DNA from: Roseateles aquatilis | Lineage (GTDB): Bacteria > Pseudomonadota > Gammaproteobacteria > Burkholderiales > Burkholderiaceae_C | DNA length: 64,000 nucleotides | Assembly (NCBI RefSeq): GCF_002205645.1 | Contig: NZ_NIOF01000002.1 | Coordinates: forward strand, 124,001-188,000 | Direction: 5' to 3' | Shown: one piece after another, positions 24,256-32,684 of the stretch | Position numbering within the stretch: the stretch's first letter is position 1 | Layout of the letters: each line of letters begins with the position of its first letter | Program-made: the position numbers and the translations under genes | Notes under the pieces: generated by a model | Told to the model about the DNA's origin: nothing | The model's database searches: none | The model's input: the letters and a program-made list of their open reading frames with translations, nothing else

Positions 24256-25161
24256 TCACGCGCGCTCCTTGCGGCGGACGCGCGTGGCGCCGGGAATGCC
24301 CATCCGCTCTTCCGGGTCCGGCGCCGCCTCGACGGCCTCTTGCGCGAGCGCCCAGTTTTCCCAGGGCTCGATCAGGAACGGCGATGCCTGCAGCAGCGCC
24401 GTGGCGGTCGCTCCCGCGAGACCCTGCAACACGGCGCGCAGAAATCCGCCGTCGCTCGCGCTGCCTGGGGGCAACTCCAGAGGGACCGCCTGACAGCTCG
24501 TGCAGTCGAAGCGTCCGGTGGTGGGATTGAAGATGATCTCGATCAGGTGCCGGGGCGTGCGAACGCGGGCGTAGTGCAACGGCGCCTGACAGGGCACCGA
24601 GACCTGGATCGCCACGTCCTCGGGCCAGCCCAGCAGCCCGAGCAAGGCGTCGGCGATGCTCGCCACCGCAGCCGGCAATGGGTCCGGCAGATCGTGCCGC
24701 CGCGCGTCGACGGATGCGTCCGGCGGCGATTCATCCATGGCAGCCGGCGACGCAGGGCCAGGTCTTGCCAGGTCGGTCGAGGCGGGCGCGAGGGTCGATG
24801 GGGACCGCTGATGAGGGCGCGTCGCCGGCTTGCGCTGGTCCGCGGAGCGCGTCATCGTCGGGCTGTGAAAGAGGCCCGGCAGGCGGTCGGAGGTCGCTTG
24901 CGCCAGAGTCGGGGCCAGCGCCTCCGAGAGCGCGTCGATCGGGAGATTCGGCGGATCGGCCGAGGTCGTCCGCGCGCCGATGCTTCGCGAGGGGATCCCC
25001 TGGGTGACGGTCGGGGGCGCGCGCCACGTCGATGCCGTGCCGGAAGTTCCGGGGGTCTCGTTGCCGTGTGGCACCGATGAACCCTGGATAGCGTCGGAAC
25101 GCTGGGGGGCCGTGTCGGCCGCGGCGAAAGGAGACTGCCAGAACACGCTGCGGGACACCAT
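24256..25161 (-). CDS. Uncharacterised protein with long disordered N-terminus
   Basis: Unrecognised protein of 301 residues. The first 150 residues are Ser/Pro/Thr/Ala-rich and probably disordered. Residues 160-260 form a compact-looking domain with LLGLLGWP (173-180), a beta stretch around HLIEIIFNPTTGRFDC (205-220), a Cys-x2-Cys pair (Cys220, Cys223) and a helix rich in Ala/Leu. The start at 25161 is chosen because AGGAG lies seven bases upstream; the ORF is open to 25254 but that extension is Arg-rich. Disordered N-termini occur in secreted effectors, but nothing else here supports secretion. Confidence 0.68.
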   Translation of the reverse strand: MVSRSVFWQSPFAAADTAPQRSDAIQGSSVPHGNETPGTSGTASTWRAPPTVTQGIPSRSIGARTTSADPPNLPIDALSEALAPTLAQATSDRLPGLFHSPTMTRSADQRKPATRPHQRSPSTLAPASTDLARPGPASPAAMDESPPDASVDARRHDLPDPLPAAVASIADALLGLLGWPEDVAIQVSVPCQAPLHYARVRTPRHLIEIIFNPTTGRFDCTSCQAVPLELPPGSASDGGFLRAVLQGLAGATATALLQASPFLIEPWENWALAQEAVEAAPDPEERMGIPGATRVRRKERA

Positions 25162-25201
25162 GGGCCAACTCCTGCGAACCGGCGGCCGCCGCGACATGCG
25201 G

Positions 25202-25239
25202 CGGGTCCGTCCCGGGACGCATTGCCAGTGGCGGACCCG
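25202..25239. repeat. Inverted repeat upstream of the 24256-25161 gene
   Basis: CGGGTCCG at 25202-25209 is repeated as its inverse CGGACCCG at 25232-25239, with a TCCCGGGA palindrome in the 22-nt centre. It lies 41-78 bp upstream of the start codon at 25161 and just after the 3' end of the pirin gene. It could be an operator, or a hairpin ending the pirin transcript. Confidence 0.5.
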
Positions 25240-25286
25240 TCGGCGCGGGTTCATGGCGAGCCGCCGGGGCGGGCGGCTCGGGTGCC

Positions 25287-26009
25287 TCAGGTCGGCAGGT
25301 CGAACACCAGCACTTCGGCATCCTCCCCACCTTCGATCACGAGGTGATCTTCCTTCGCGATCTGCAGCGCGTCCCCGGTCTCCAGCGCCTGGCCGTTGAC
25401 GGTCAGCTTGCCGCGCACCAGATGCACGTAGCCGAGTCGTCCGGCGGCCAGCGGCAGCTCGGCCCGTTCATCGCCGTTGAACAGTCCGGCATACAGCCGG
25501 GCGTCCTGATGCAGGCTCACCGAATCCTGCGCGCCGTCCGGCGAGGCCACCAGGCGCAGCTGGCCGCGCTTGTCCGCGTCCGGGAAATGCTTCTGTTCAT
25601 AACCCGGCTGCACGCCCTGGCGATCCGGCATGACCCAGATCTGCAGGAAGTGGGTCTGATCGTCCTTCGAGTGGTTGAACTCGCTGTGCATCACGCCGGT
25701 GCCGGCGCTCATGCGCTGCACGTCCCCGGGACGGATCACACCCGCGTTGGCGCCGCCCGGCTTGCCGTTGCCCATGCTGTCCTGGTGCGCCAGCTCGCCG
25801 CTCAGCACGTAGCTGATGATTTCCATGTCGCGGTGGCCGTGGGTGCCGAACCCGGTGCCACCGGCGATCCGGTCCTCGTTGATCACCCGCAGCGGTCCGA
25901 AGCCCATGCGGCGTGGGTTGTAGTAGTCGGCGAACGAGAAGCTGTGGAAGCTCTTGAGCCAGCCGTGATCGGCATAGCCGCGGTCCGAGGACTTGATGAG
26001 TTCATTCAT
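25287..26009 (-). CDS. Pirin family protein (YhhW-like)
   Basis: Bicupin of 240 residues. The metal ligands of the N-terminal cupin are His57 and His59 (GTHGHRDMEI), His108 and Glu110 (MHSEFNHS), as in E. coli YhhW, which has quercetin 2,3-dioxygenase activity in vitro. The physiological substrate is unknown. AAGGAGC lies seven bases before the ATG. The gene is divergent from a LysR regulator with a shared 100-bp control region. Confidence 0.94.
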   Translation of the reverse strand: MNELIKSSDRGYADHGWLKSFHSFSFADYYNPRRMGFGPLRVINEDRIAGGTGFGTHGHRDMEIISYVLSGELAHQDSMGNGKPGGANAGVIRPGDVQRMSAGTGVMHSEFNHSKDDQTHFLQIWVMPDRQGVQPGYEQKHFPDADKRGQLRLVASPDGAQDSVSLHQDARLYAGLFNGDERAELPLAAGRLGYVHLVRGKLTVNGQALETGDALQIAKEDHLVIEGGEDAEVLVFDLPT

Positions 26010-26079
26010 GTCGTTGCTCCTTGTCTGCTTGCGATGGCTTCACTGTAGGGAACGGCGCCTCTCCCGAGGGGGCGGGGGC

Positions 26080-26096
26080 TTGAAGCCAGCGTTCAA
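26080..26096. promoter_or_regulatory. LysR-type operator between pirin and lysR genes
   Basis: TTGAA-N7-TTCAA is a perfect 17-bp dyad of the T-N11-A type bound by LysR regulators. It ends one base before the predicted -10 (TAAGAT, 26098-26103) of the lysR gene and lies about 70 bp from the pirin start. This fits autorepression and control of the pirin gene, which is the usual arrangement for such pairs. Confidence 0.75.
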
Positions 26097-26109
26097 ATAA
26101 GATGAAGGG

Positions 26110-27072
26110 ATGTCACAACAAGACAAACGACGGGTGCTGACGCCCGAGGCGCTGGCGATGATGGACAGCATCGCCCGCAGCGGCAGCTTCGCCGCGGCGG
26201 CGCGCGAGATGGGCAAGGTGCCGTCGGCGCTGACCTACTCGGTGCGGCAACTGGAGGACGCGCTGGACGTGCTGCTGTTCGATCGCAGTTCGCGCCAGGC
26301 CGTGCTGACGGCCGCCGGCCAGGAACTGCTGACCGAGGGGCGCCGGTTGCTGCAGGAGATGGACGCCGTCGCCAACCGCGTCAAGCGCGTGGCCACCGGC
26401 TGGGAGAGCGAGCTCACCATCGCCTTCGACGACGCCATCGCGCGGCGCGCGCTGTTCGATCTGATGGAGGCCTTCTATCAGCAGGCCGAGGACGGCAAGC
26501 CGCCGCCGACGCGCCTGAAGCTGCGTACCGAGGTGCTGTCCGGTACCTGGGAGGCGCTGATCTCGGGCCAGGCCGACCTGGCCATCGGCACCAGCGCGCA
26601 GCCGCCGGGCAGCTCGGTGGTGTGCGAGGTGCTGGGGCCGATGGAGATGGTGTTCTGCGTCGCGCCGCATCACGCGCTGGCGGATTTCGAGGGCACCTTG
26701 ACCTCGGCGCAGATCGCGCGGCACCGCATCGTCGCGGTGGCCGACACGGCGCGCAGCCTGGCGCCGGTGACGGTGGGCGTGGTGCCCGGCCAGGAGGTGC
26801 TGACGGTGCCGTCGATGGCCATCAAGCTGGAGGCGCTGCTGCGCGGACTGGGCGTCGGATCGTTGCCTACGCCGATGGTGCGGCGCCACGTCGACGCCGG
26901 CCGGCTGGTCATGAAGCAGACCTTCCAGGGCAAGCGGGTCTCGCCGATGCATTACGCGTGGCGCAACACCGGCCACCCGCCCGCGAAGGCGTTGTCCTGG
27001 TGGCTGCGTCAACTGCAGAGCGAGACCACCCGCCGCGCGCTGCTGGAGCAGCACGAGGGCCTGGTGCTGTGA
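26110..27072 (+). CDS. LysR family transcriptional regulator
   Basis: Protein of 320 residues with an N-terminal winged helix-turn-helix (about 10-68: [20 protein letters not shown], then [13 protein letters not shown]) and a C-terminal periplasmic-binding-like effector domain. It probably controls the divergent pirin gene. TAAGAT lies six bases before the ATG; the intervening GAAGGG is too close to act as a normal ribosome site, so the mRNA may be leaderless. It overlaps gluQ by four bases. Confidence 0.94.
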   Translation: MSQQDKRRVLTPEALAMMDSIARSGSFAAAAREMGKVPSALTYSVRQLEDALDVLLFDRSSRQAVLTAAGQELLTEGRRLLQEMDAVANRVKRVATGWESELTIAFDDAIARRALFDLMEAFYQQAEDGKPPPTRLKLRTEVLSGTWEALISGQADLAIGTSAQPPGSSVVCEVLGPMEMVFCVAPHHALADFEGTLTSAQIARHRIVAVADTARSLAPVTVGVVPGQEVLTVPSMAIKLEALLRGLGVGSLPTPMVRRHVDAGRLVMKQTFQGKRVSPMHYAWRNTGHPPAKALSWWLRQLQSETTRRALLEQHEGLVL

Positions 27073-28103
27073 GCCTGCCGCCGGATCGACCCGCGGGGCG
27101 GTATGTCGGCCGCTTCGCGCCGTCGCCGACCGGGCCGCTGCACGAGGGCTCGCTGGTCGCGGCGCTGGCCAGCTGGCTCGATGCGCGCGCGCACGGCGGG
27201 CGCTGGCTGGTGCGGATCGAGGACGTCGACGGACCGCGCTGCCCGCCCGGCGCGGACGCGACCATCCTGTCGCAGCTGGCGCAGGCGCGGCTGCTGCCGG
27301 ACGAGCCGCCGGTCTGGCAATCGAGGCGCGGCGCGGCCTACGGCCAGGCGTTGGAGCGCTTGCGCGCCGCCGGCTGGGCCTACCCCTGCGGCTGCTCGCG
27401 CAAGGACATCCTGGAGGCCGTGGCGGCCCGCGGCGATCAGCGCGAGCGGCACGGCGAGCTGGTGTACCCCGGCACCTGCCGGCACGGCCTGCGCGGCAAG
27501 CCGGCGCGCGCGTGGCGCCTGCGCAGCACGGCGGGGCGGGGCGCCGTCGACGGCATCGACGGCGATGTCGCTGTCGATGCGGGTGTCGACATCGATCCCG
27601 GCCCCGGCCGCAGGGCCGAAATCGATGCCGATGCGGACTTTCGCATCGACTGGCATGACCGCCGGCTCGGCGCGCAATCGCAGGACCTGACGGCCGAGGT
27701 CGGCGACTTCGTGCTCAAGCGCGCCGACGGCCTGTGGGCCTACCAGTTGGCGGTGGTCGTCGACGACGGGCTGCAGCAGGTCACCGACATCGTCCGCGGT
27801 GAAGACCTGGCGGACAACACGCCGCGCCAGATCCGGCTCCAGCAACTGCTGGGCCTGCCGCGCCCGCGCTACCTGCACACCCCGCTGGTGCTGGGCGAGA
27901 ACGGCGAGAAGCTCTCCAAGCAGAACGGCGCCCGGGCGCTCGACTTGCGCGACCCGCTGGCGGCGTTGCGGCGGGCGGGAACGGCGCTCGGGCTGCCGGC
28001 GTTCGCGGCGCGGGAGGCGTCCAGCACGGCGGACTGGCTGGCGCAGGCCACCGCGCTGTGGCGCGCGCGCGAGGTCGATCGCGGTTCGCACGACCGCCGC
28101 TGA
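27069..28103 (+). CDS. gluQ: Glutamyl-Q tRNA(Asp) synthetase
   Basis: Truncated GluRS paralogue that glutamylates queuosine at position 34 of tRNA(Asp). The HIGH-like motif is [12 protein letters not shown] (17-28), zinc ligands are Cys107, Cys109, Tyr133 and Cys137, and the KMSKS-like motif is EKLSKQ near 280. The GTG at 27069 overlaps the lysR stop and begins just ahead of the conserved [12 protein letters not shown]. At 344 residues it is longer than typical (about 290-310). The excess is an Asp/Gly/Val-rich low-complexity insertion at about 157-193 between the zinc region and the QDL segment. Confidence 0.93.
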   Translation: MSLPPDRPAGRYVGRFAPSPTGPLHEGSLVAALASWLDARAHGGRWLVRIEDVDGPRCPPGADATILSQLAQARLLPDEPPVWQSRRGAAYGQALERLRAAGWAYPCGCSRKDILEAVAARGDQRERHGELVYPGTCRHGLRGKPARAWRLRSTAGRGAVDGIDGDVAVDAGVDIDPGPGRRAEIDADADFRIDWHDRRLGAQSQDLTAEVGDFVLKRADGLWAYQLAVVVDDGLQQVTDIVRGEDLADNTPRQIRLQQLLGLPRPRYLHTPLVLGENGEKLSKQNGARALDLRDPLAALRRAGTALGLPAFAAREASSTADWLAQATALWRAREVDRGSHDRR

Positions 28104-28211
28104 TCCCCTGGACGGGGACCTCGGCAAACACCGAAGGGGCGTCGGCGGCTGGCATGATCGCGGTTTTGCACATGGGAGTCCGAACCGGACTTCCGCTTCG
28201 AGGAACCTGCG

Positions 28212-28937
28212 ATGAAAACGACCGACAGCGGCCTGCAATACGACGACACCACGCCCGGCTCCGGCGCCACCGCGCGCGCCGGGCAGGACGTCCAGGTGCA
28301 TTACACCGGCTGGCTCTACAAGGACGGCCAGAAGGGCGCCAAGTTCGACTCCAGCAAGGACCGCGGCGAGCCGTTCGAGTTCGAGCTCGACGGCGGCATG
28401 GTCATCAAGGGCTGGGACGAAGGCGTGCAGGGCATGCAGATCGGCGGCACCCGCGTGCTGGTGATTCCGCCGGAACTGGGCTACGGCGCCCGCGGCGCCG
28501 GTGGCGTGATCCCCCCGAACGCGACGCTGCTGTTCGAGGTGGAATTGCTGGGCGTGTCCGGCGGCGCGGAGCCGATCGCGCTGAACAACCTGGTCAAGAC
28601 CGCCAGCGGCCTGCAGTACGAGGACACGACGACTGGCGAAGGCGCCGTCGCGGAAGCCGGCAAGCGCGTCACCGTGCATTACACCGGCTGGCTGTTCCAG
28701 AACGGCCAGCGCGGCCGCAAGTTCGACTCGTCCAAGGACCGTCGCGATCCGTTCCGCTTCCACCTGGGCGGCGGCGAGGTGATCAAGGGCTGGGACGAGG
28801 GCGTGCAAGGCATGAAGGTCGGCGGCACCCGCTTCCTGGTGATCCCGTCCGAGCTCGGCTACGGCCCCTACGGCGCCGGCGGCGTGATCCCCCCGCACGC
28901 CACGCTGCTGTTCGAGGTGGAGCTGGTCGCGGTCTGA
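28212..28937 (+). CDS. Tandem-domain FKBP-type peptidyl-prolyl isomerase
   Basis: Protein of 241 residues made of two FKBP domains (about 1-115 and 130-241). Each has VHYTGWL, KFDSSKDR, VIKGWDEGVQGM, a GGTR-LVIP segment, an ELGYG stretch and a GGVIPP-ATLLFEVEL ending. The two halves are very alike and clearly arose by internal duplication; most bacterial small FKBPs have one domain. No signal peptide, so cytoplasmic. AGGAAC lies six bases before the ATG. Confidence 0.95.
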   Translation: MKTTDSGLQYDDTTPGSGATARAGQDVQVHYTGWLYKDGQKGAKFDSSKDRGEPFEFELDGGMVIKGWDEGVQGMQIGGTRVLVIPPELGYGARGAGGVIPPNATLLFEVELLGVSGGAEPIALNNLVKTASGLQYEDTTTGEGAVAEAGKRVTVHYTGWLFQNGQRGRKFDSSKDRRDPFRFHLGGGEVIKGWDEGVQGMKVGGTRFLVIPSELGYGPYGAGGVIPPHATLLFEVELVAV

Positions 28938-28964
28938 CCGGACCGACGCTCGCTCGCCCCTTCA

Positions 28965-28995
28965 ACGCCCGCCGGGATCTCGCCTCGGCGGGCGT
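28965..28995 (+). terminator. Probable terminator after the FKBP gene
   Basis: ACGCCCGCCG (28965-28974) pairs perfectly with CGGCGGGCGT (28986-28995) around an 11-nt loop, 28 bp after the FKBP stop. CTCCATTTCC follows. The T-run is poor, so termination may be partial; the next gene starts 22 bp later. Confidence 0.5.
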
Positions 28996-29016
28996 CTCCA
29001 TTTCCGGACGCTCCAC

Positions 29017-30132
29017 ATGCCCGCATTGAGCCCCTCTCAAGCCGATATCGAACTCCGCAACCGCTGCACCCGCTGGTTGAACGGCCACCGGCCGATGCGC
29101 TCGATGCGCGAATCGCTCCAGGCCCTGCTGGCGTTGCCCGAGGCCGACCAGCCGCTGGATGTCTACGGCGACGGCGCCGTGTTGCAGACGCTGGAGGCGG
29201 ACGTGGCGACGCTGCTCGGCAAGCCGTCCGGGCGCTTCTTCCACAAGGGCGTGGCCTGCCAACTGGCGGCGCTGCGCGTGTGGTGCGGCGAAGGCCAGGG
29301 CCCGGTGGCGCTGCATCCGCAGAGCCACATCGCGATCGACGAGGAAGAGGCCTTCGAGCGCCTGATGGGACTGCGCGGCTTGCGCGTCGGCGAGCCGGAC
29401 ACGCCGTTCACGGTGGTCGATCTGCAAGCGCTGGCCGAGAAGCCCGCGGTCGTGGTCGTCGAGCTGCCGCTGCGGCGCGGCGGTTTCCGGTTGCCCGATT
29501 GGGACGCGCTGGTCGCGATCAGCGCGTGGTGCCGCGCGAACGGCGTGAAGCTGCACTTCGATGGCGCCCGGCTGTGGGAATCGGCGCCGCATTACGGCCG
29601 CTCGCTGGCCGAGATCGCGGCGCTGGCGGACTCGGTCTACGTGTCGTTCTACAAGGGCCTGGGCGGGCTCGCCGGCAGCGTGCTCGCGGGGCCGGAGGAC
29701 TTCATCGCCGCGCTCGCGCCGTGGAAGTCGCGGCTCGCCGGCAATGTCTTCTCGCTGTACCCGTTCGTGCTGAGCGCCATCGCCGGTCTGCGTCGGCAAC
29801 TGCCGCTGATGGGCGGCTACCGGGAGCGGGCGAGGGCGCTCGCCCAGCGACTCTGCGCGGAGCGCGGCTGGCGCGTCGCGCCGGACTTGCCGCATACCAA
29901 CTCGTTCCAGCTGCACCTGCCGGTCGACCCGGCGCGCCTGCCCGATGCGCTGCGCGCGATCGCCGCCGAGCGAGGTTTCTGGCTGGGTGCGCGGGCCGTG
30001 CCTTCGGTGCTGCTGGCCGATGGCGCGATGGTGGAAGTTGTCATCGGCGATGCGGCCGAGGGCTGGACCGACAATGAGGCGATCGAGGCGTTGCGCGCGG
30101 CGGTGAGCCAGGCTCATCGAGCGTCGGCCTGA
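29017..30132 (+). CDS. Threonine aldolase / beta-eliminating lyase family PLP enzyme
   Basis: Fold-type I PLP enzyme of 371 residues. DVYGDGAVLQTLEADVA near the N-terminus, LHFDGARLWESAPHYG (PLP-binding Asp) and SFYKGLGGLAGSVLAG (the PLP lysine) fit the low-specificity L-threonine aldolase group. It would cleave L-threonine or related beta-hydroxy amino acids to glycine and an aldehyde; exact substrate not determinable. It is somewhat longer than E. coli LtaE. Confidence 0.86.
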   Translation: MPALSPSQADIELRNRCTRWLNGHRPMRSMRESLQALLALPEADQPLDVYGDGAVLQTLEADVATLLGKPSGRFFHKGVACQLAALRVWCGEGQGPVALHPQSHIAIDEEEAFERLMGLRGLRVGEPDTPFTVVDLQALAEKPAVVVVELPLRRGGFRLPDWDALVAISAWCRANGVKLHFDGARLWESAPHYGRSLAEIAALADSVYVSFYKGLGGLAGSVLAGPEDFIAALAPWKSRLAGNVFSLYPFVLSAIAGLRRQLPLMGGYRERARALAQRLCAERGWRVAPDLPHTNSFQLHLPVDPARLPDALRAIAAERGFWLGARAVPSVLLADGAMVEVVIGDAAEGWTDNEAIEALRAAVSQAHRASA

Positions 30133-30160
30133 CGCCTCCATTCCCCTCCAAGGCTTGTTC

Positions 30161-30421
30161 ATGATGCACATCTCCCCCGTCAAAGTCATCGCCGGCATCG
30201 CGGCCGTCATCCTGGCCGTGGCTGGCTTGTTCTTTGCGTCCCACGTGCGTCAGGCCGCGGTGGACATGCTCTCGGTCGTCCGTCTGGGCTCGTCGGGGAA
30301 GAGCGCCCAGACCACCCGTCAGGCCGAGGTCACGGCCACGCCCTCCGGCGTGCGCGTCATCCCCATCGGCGTGGCCGCTCCGCCGAGTTCGGGCAACGCC
30401 GGGCAGTCGACCGGCCGTTGA
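30161..30421 (+). CDS. Small single-pass membrane protein, hypothetical
   Basis: Protein of 86 residues with one N-terminal transmembrane segment (VIAGIAAVILAVAGLFFA, about 9-26) and a polar Ser/Thr/Pro tail ending in GNAGQSTGR. AAGG lies about seven bases before the ATG pair. I recognise no family. Its stop overlaps a possible TTG start of the following gene, so the two may be co-transcribed. Confidence 0.65.
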   Translation: MMHISPVKVIAGIAAVILAVAGLFFASHVRQAAVDMLSVVRLGSSGKSAQTTRQAEVTATPSGVRVIPIGVAAPPSSGNAGQSTGR

Positions 30422-30432
30422 CTCGCTTTGCG

Positions 30433-31029
30433 ATGCGCAAGCCCCGTCGCTTCGACGATGCGCTGATGGAACCGCCTGACGCCCTCGGGGCGGTCGACGA
30501 GGCGTTGCTGGCCTCGCTTCGGACCTGGTGCGAAGAAGGGGCCTTCCCGGTGCTGACGGAGCCGCTGCGCGTGGCCAGCATCGCGCCGCACGCCGGTCTG
30601 GATGGCGCGGCTTGCGGGCTGGACGGCAGTCACGAACTGGCGCGCATGGGCCGCTCGCGAGGGCTGCTCTGGCGCGTGCGGATCCTGTGGCGCGAGTGTG
30701 TGACGCAGAGCGGCACGCAACGAGGAGATCCGTGGGATTGCGGGTGGTGGAGAGAGGGGCCGTTGGACGCCGCCGAAGCGTTCCGGCCGCGGCGGCCCAC
30801 GCTGTTGATGGTGCGTGAAACGGACCCCGCTGTGGTCGCGGCGCTGCTGGCCGCGCTGCGCGCGAACACCCCGGCCTTTGGCAGGCCGGTGCGGGTGGTG
30901 GCGGTGTCGACGGCGGAAGCCGGACCTTCAAGGTCCGGCGTCTACGATGAGGGAAGGTCTGCCATCAGCGCGGACAGCCACGGTCCGGATGATCGAGGTA
31001 GTACGCAACCTCTTTGGCCCGCACGCTGA
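30433..31029 (+). CDS. Hypothetical protein with probably extended 3' end
   Basis: Soluble 198-residue protein of no recognised family. It has a Trp-rich patch (WDCGWWREG) and an Arg/Pro segment followed by a helical LLAALRAN stretch. Codon third positions are strongly GC-biased up to about 30915. The bias then weakens sharply, and the last 65 bases overlap the opposite-strand lipoprotein gene. A strong hairpin sits at 30919-30939 inside the ORF. I infer that the original stop was lost and the last 35 or so codons are read-through. The ATG at 30433 is preferred to a TTG at 30418. Confidence 0.6.
   Translation: MRKPRRFDDALMEPPDALGAVDEALLASLRTWCEEGAFPVLTEPLRVASIAPHAGLDGAACGLDGSHELARMGRSRGLLWRVRILWRECVTQSGTQRGDPWDCGWWREGPLDAAEAFRPRRPTLLMVRETDPAVVAALLAALRANTPAFGRPVRVVAVSTAEAGPSRSGVYDEGRSAISADSHGPDDRGSTQPLWPAR
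30919..30939. terminator. Bidirectional hairpin between convergent genes
   Basis: GCCGGACCTT-C-AAGGTCCGGC is a perfect 21-bp palindrome, giving at least an 8-bp GC-rich stem with a 5-nt loop. It lies 26 bp beyond the stop of the minus-strand lipoprotein gene and inside the end of the plus-strand ORF. No T-run follows on either strand, so efficiency is uncertain. Confidence 0.55.
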
Positions 31030-31447
31030 AGATGGGCCCCGCACCGCGCGCGACAACCTCGGCTTTGCACTGCTCCGTCGGTTGAACATCCGCCAGGAAC
31101 TGGACGGTCCTCCCAAGCTTCCCATTGCCCCCTTTTGCGACGATGAACCCTTTTCCCGACGGCGTGACTTCTATCCAGTCGCCAGCATAGGGCCCCGAGG
31201 GAATCATGACGACGCCACCACCAGGCACCGTAGTGGCTTGATTCGTCGAGGCCATGGGACCGATGAACTGGCAGCCGCGCCAGCCGGCGCGCACCCGTTC
31301 GGCCGCTTCCTGGGGTTCGATCGCCATGCAGACGCGGATCGATTCGGCCTGTCCTGCGCGGAGTTCCTCGGGCGAGCGGCTCAGCAGGCCACCGCATGCG
31401 GTCAAGGTGACAGCGGCAAATGCGCTGAGGGCGAAAAGGCGTCTCAT
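30965..31447 (-). CDS. Hypothetical lipoprotein
   Basis: Protein of 160 residues with a lipoprotein signal peptide MRRLFALSAFAAVTLTAC, lipobox LTAC and predicted lipidated Cys18. The mature part has three further Cys residues (in IRVCMAIEP, GWRGCQF and TEQCKAE) and a C-terminal Cys, which could form disulfides in the periplasm. No known domain recognised. AAGGAC lies about six bases before the ATG at 31447; the ORF is open to 31561 but that part lacks a signal peptide start. Confidence 0.78.
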   Translation of the reverse strand: MRRLFALSAFAAVTLTACGGLLSRSPEELRAGQAESIRVCMAIEPQEAAERVRAGWRGCQFIGPMASTNQATTVPGGGVVMIPSGPYAGDWIEVTPSGKGFIVAKGGNGKLGRTVQFLADVQPTEQCKAEVVARGAGPIFSVRAKEVAYYLDHPDRGCPR

Positions 31448-31603
31448 CGGTGTCCTTCTGGGCAGTCTCGCCCGGCCGTGGTAGAAGCGGAGGACGGCTA
31501 CTGTAGTCGCCTCCTTCACGCTTGGATGCATGCCGTCAGGCAGGACCCTTCGAGAGGTCACCGCATGGGAGGCCGACAGTCATTCGCGCCCGGTCAGGCT
31601 CGT

Positions 31604-32668
31604 CTAGCTCGCCAGCGCGATCAACGCCCGCGCCACCCGCGCCGTCTCCACGTCCCCGCCATCCCGCAGCTCCACCCTCGGCGCCGTGACCAGCCGCGGA
31701 AAGTGATTCGTCAGCGACCGCTCGTACCCCGGGTCGTAATGCTCCCGCATCAGCTCGCCGAAGACCTGCGCCCACTGGCCCTCGCGCGCCAGGGCTTGCC
31801 ACCGCTGCACGCGCTCCCGCCCGCGCAGCGCGATCAGGCCGTCGAGCAGGCGGTTGAACGCCTCCGGCGTCGCCATGAAGTGCGCGTAGTCCTCCAGCAG
31901 CAACTGCACGCGGCCAGCCTCGGCCATCTCGATCCACATGCAGCGGCCGGTCTCGCGCAGATGAAAGTGCAGCGAATCCGGCAACTGCACCGCGCCGATC
32001 TTGCGGCTCTCGCTTTCGACGAAAACGGGTCGCGCCGGATCCAGCGCCACCAGCGTCTGCCACAGCGCCGTGTCGAACGCCTTCTGGCCCGGCTGCGGCT
32101 GATCGGGCAGGGCGCCCAGCACCGAGCCGCGATGGCGCGCCAGCGCCTCCAGGTCCAGCACCTGCGCGCCCGCCGCCGACAGGGCGTGCAGCAAGCGCGT
32201 CTTGCCAGACCCGGTCTTGCCGCACAGCACCACGACCTCGAAGCGGGTCGGCAGGGACGCCAGCGTCTTCAGCACCTCGCCCCGGAACGCCTTGTAGCCG
32301 CCGACCAGTTGCAGCGACTTGAATCCGATCTGGTTGAGGAACCAGTTCATCGCGCCTGAACGCTGGCCGCCGCGCCAGCAGTACACCAGCGGGCGCCAGT
32401 GCTTGCGCATCAGCGCGCGGTTGGCGTCCAGGTGATCGGCGATGTTGCGGGCGACGAGCGCGGCGCCCAGCTTGCGCGCCTCCAGCGGATCCTCGCGGTA
32501 GAGCGTGCCGACGATGCGGCGCTCCTCGTCGTCCAGCACCGGCCAGTTGATGGCGCCAGGCAGATGGTCTTCGGCGAACTCGCCCGGCGAGCGCACGTCG
32601 ATGACGGCGCCGAACTCGCCCAGCCGCGCGAAGGCCTCGGCGGAGGGGATGACGTGGTATTGGCTCAT
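31604..32668 (-). CDS. selU: tRNA 2-selenouridine synthase
   Basis: Enzyme (also called MnmH/YbbB; 354 residues) that replaces sulfur by selenium, via a geranylated intermediate, at the wobble 2-thiouridine of tRNAs for Lys, Glu and Gln. It has an N-terminal rhodanese domain (DVRSPGEF at 24-31) with catalytic Cys97 in YCWRGGQRSG, then a P-loop domain with GKTGSGKT at 150-157. It needs selenophosphate from SelD, not in this window. It follows glnD by 16 bp on the same strand. Confidence 0.95.
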   Translation of the reverse strand: MSQYHVIPSAEAFARLGEFGAVIDVRSPGEFAEDHLPGAINWPVLDDEERRIVGTLYREDPLEARKLGAALVARNIADHLDANRALMRKHWRPLVYCWRGGQRSGAMNWFLNQIGFKSLQLVGGYKAFRGEVLKTLASLPTRFEVVVLCGKTGSGKTRLLHALSAAGAQVLDLEALARHRGSVLGALPDQPQPGQKAFDTALWQTLVALDPARPVFVESESRKIGAVQLPDSLHFHLRETGRCMWIEMAEAGRVQLLLEDYAHFMATPEAFNRLLDGLIALRGRERVQRWQALAREGQWAQVFGELMREHYDPGYERSLTNHFPRLVTAPRVELRDGGDVETARVARALIALAS

Positions 32669-32684
32669 GAGCCGCCGCGCGCGC

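Noticed and set aside
22531-25161. Type III secretion effector interpretation of the two unknown proteins
   Set aside because: The Ser/Pro-rich N-terminus of one protein is suggestive, but I found no TTCGC-N15-TTCGC (PIP-type) box upstream and no secretion genes in the window. The evidence is too weak to name them effectors.
26622-28103. 493-codon ORF as a single protein
   Set aside because: Its first 149 codons lie inside lysR in another frame. Only the part from the GTG at 27069 is conserved GluQ sequence.
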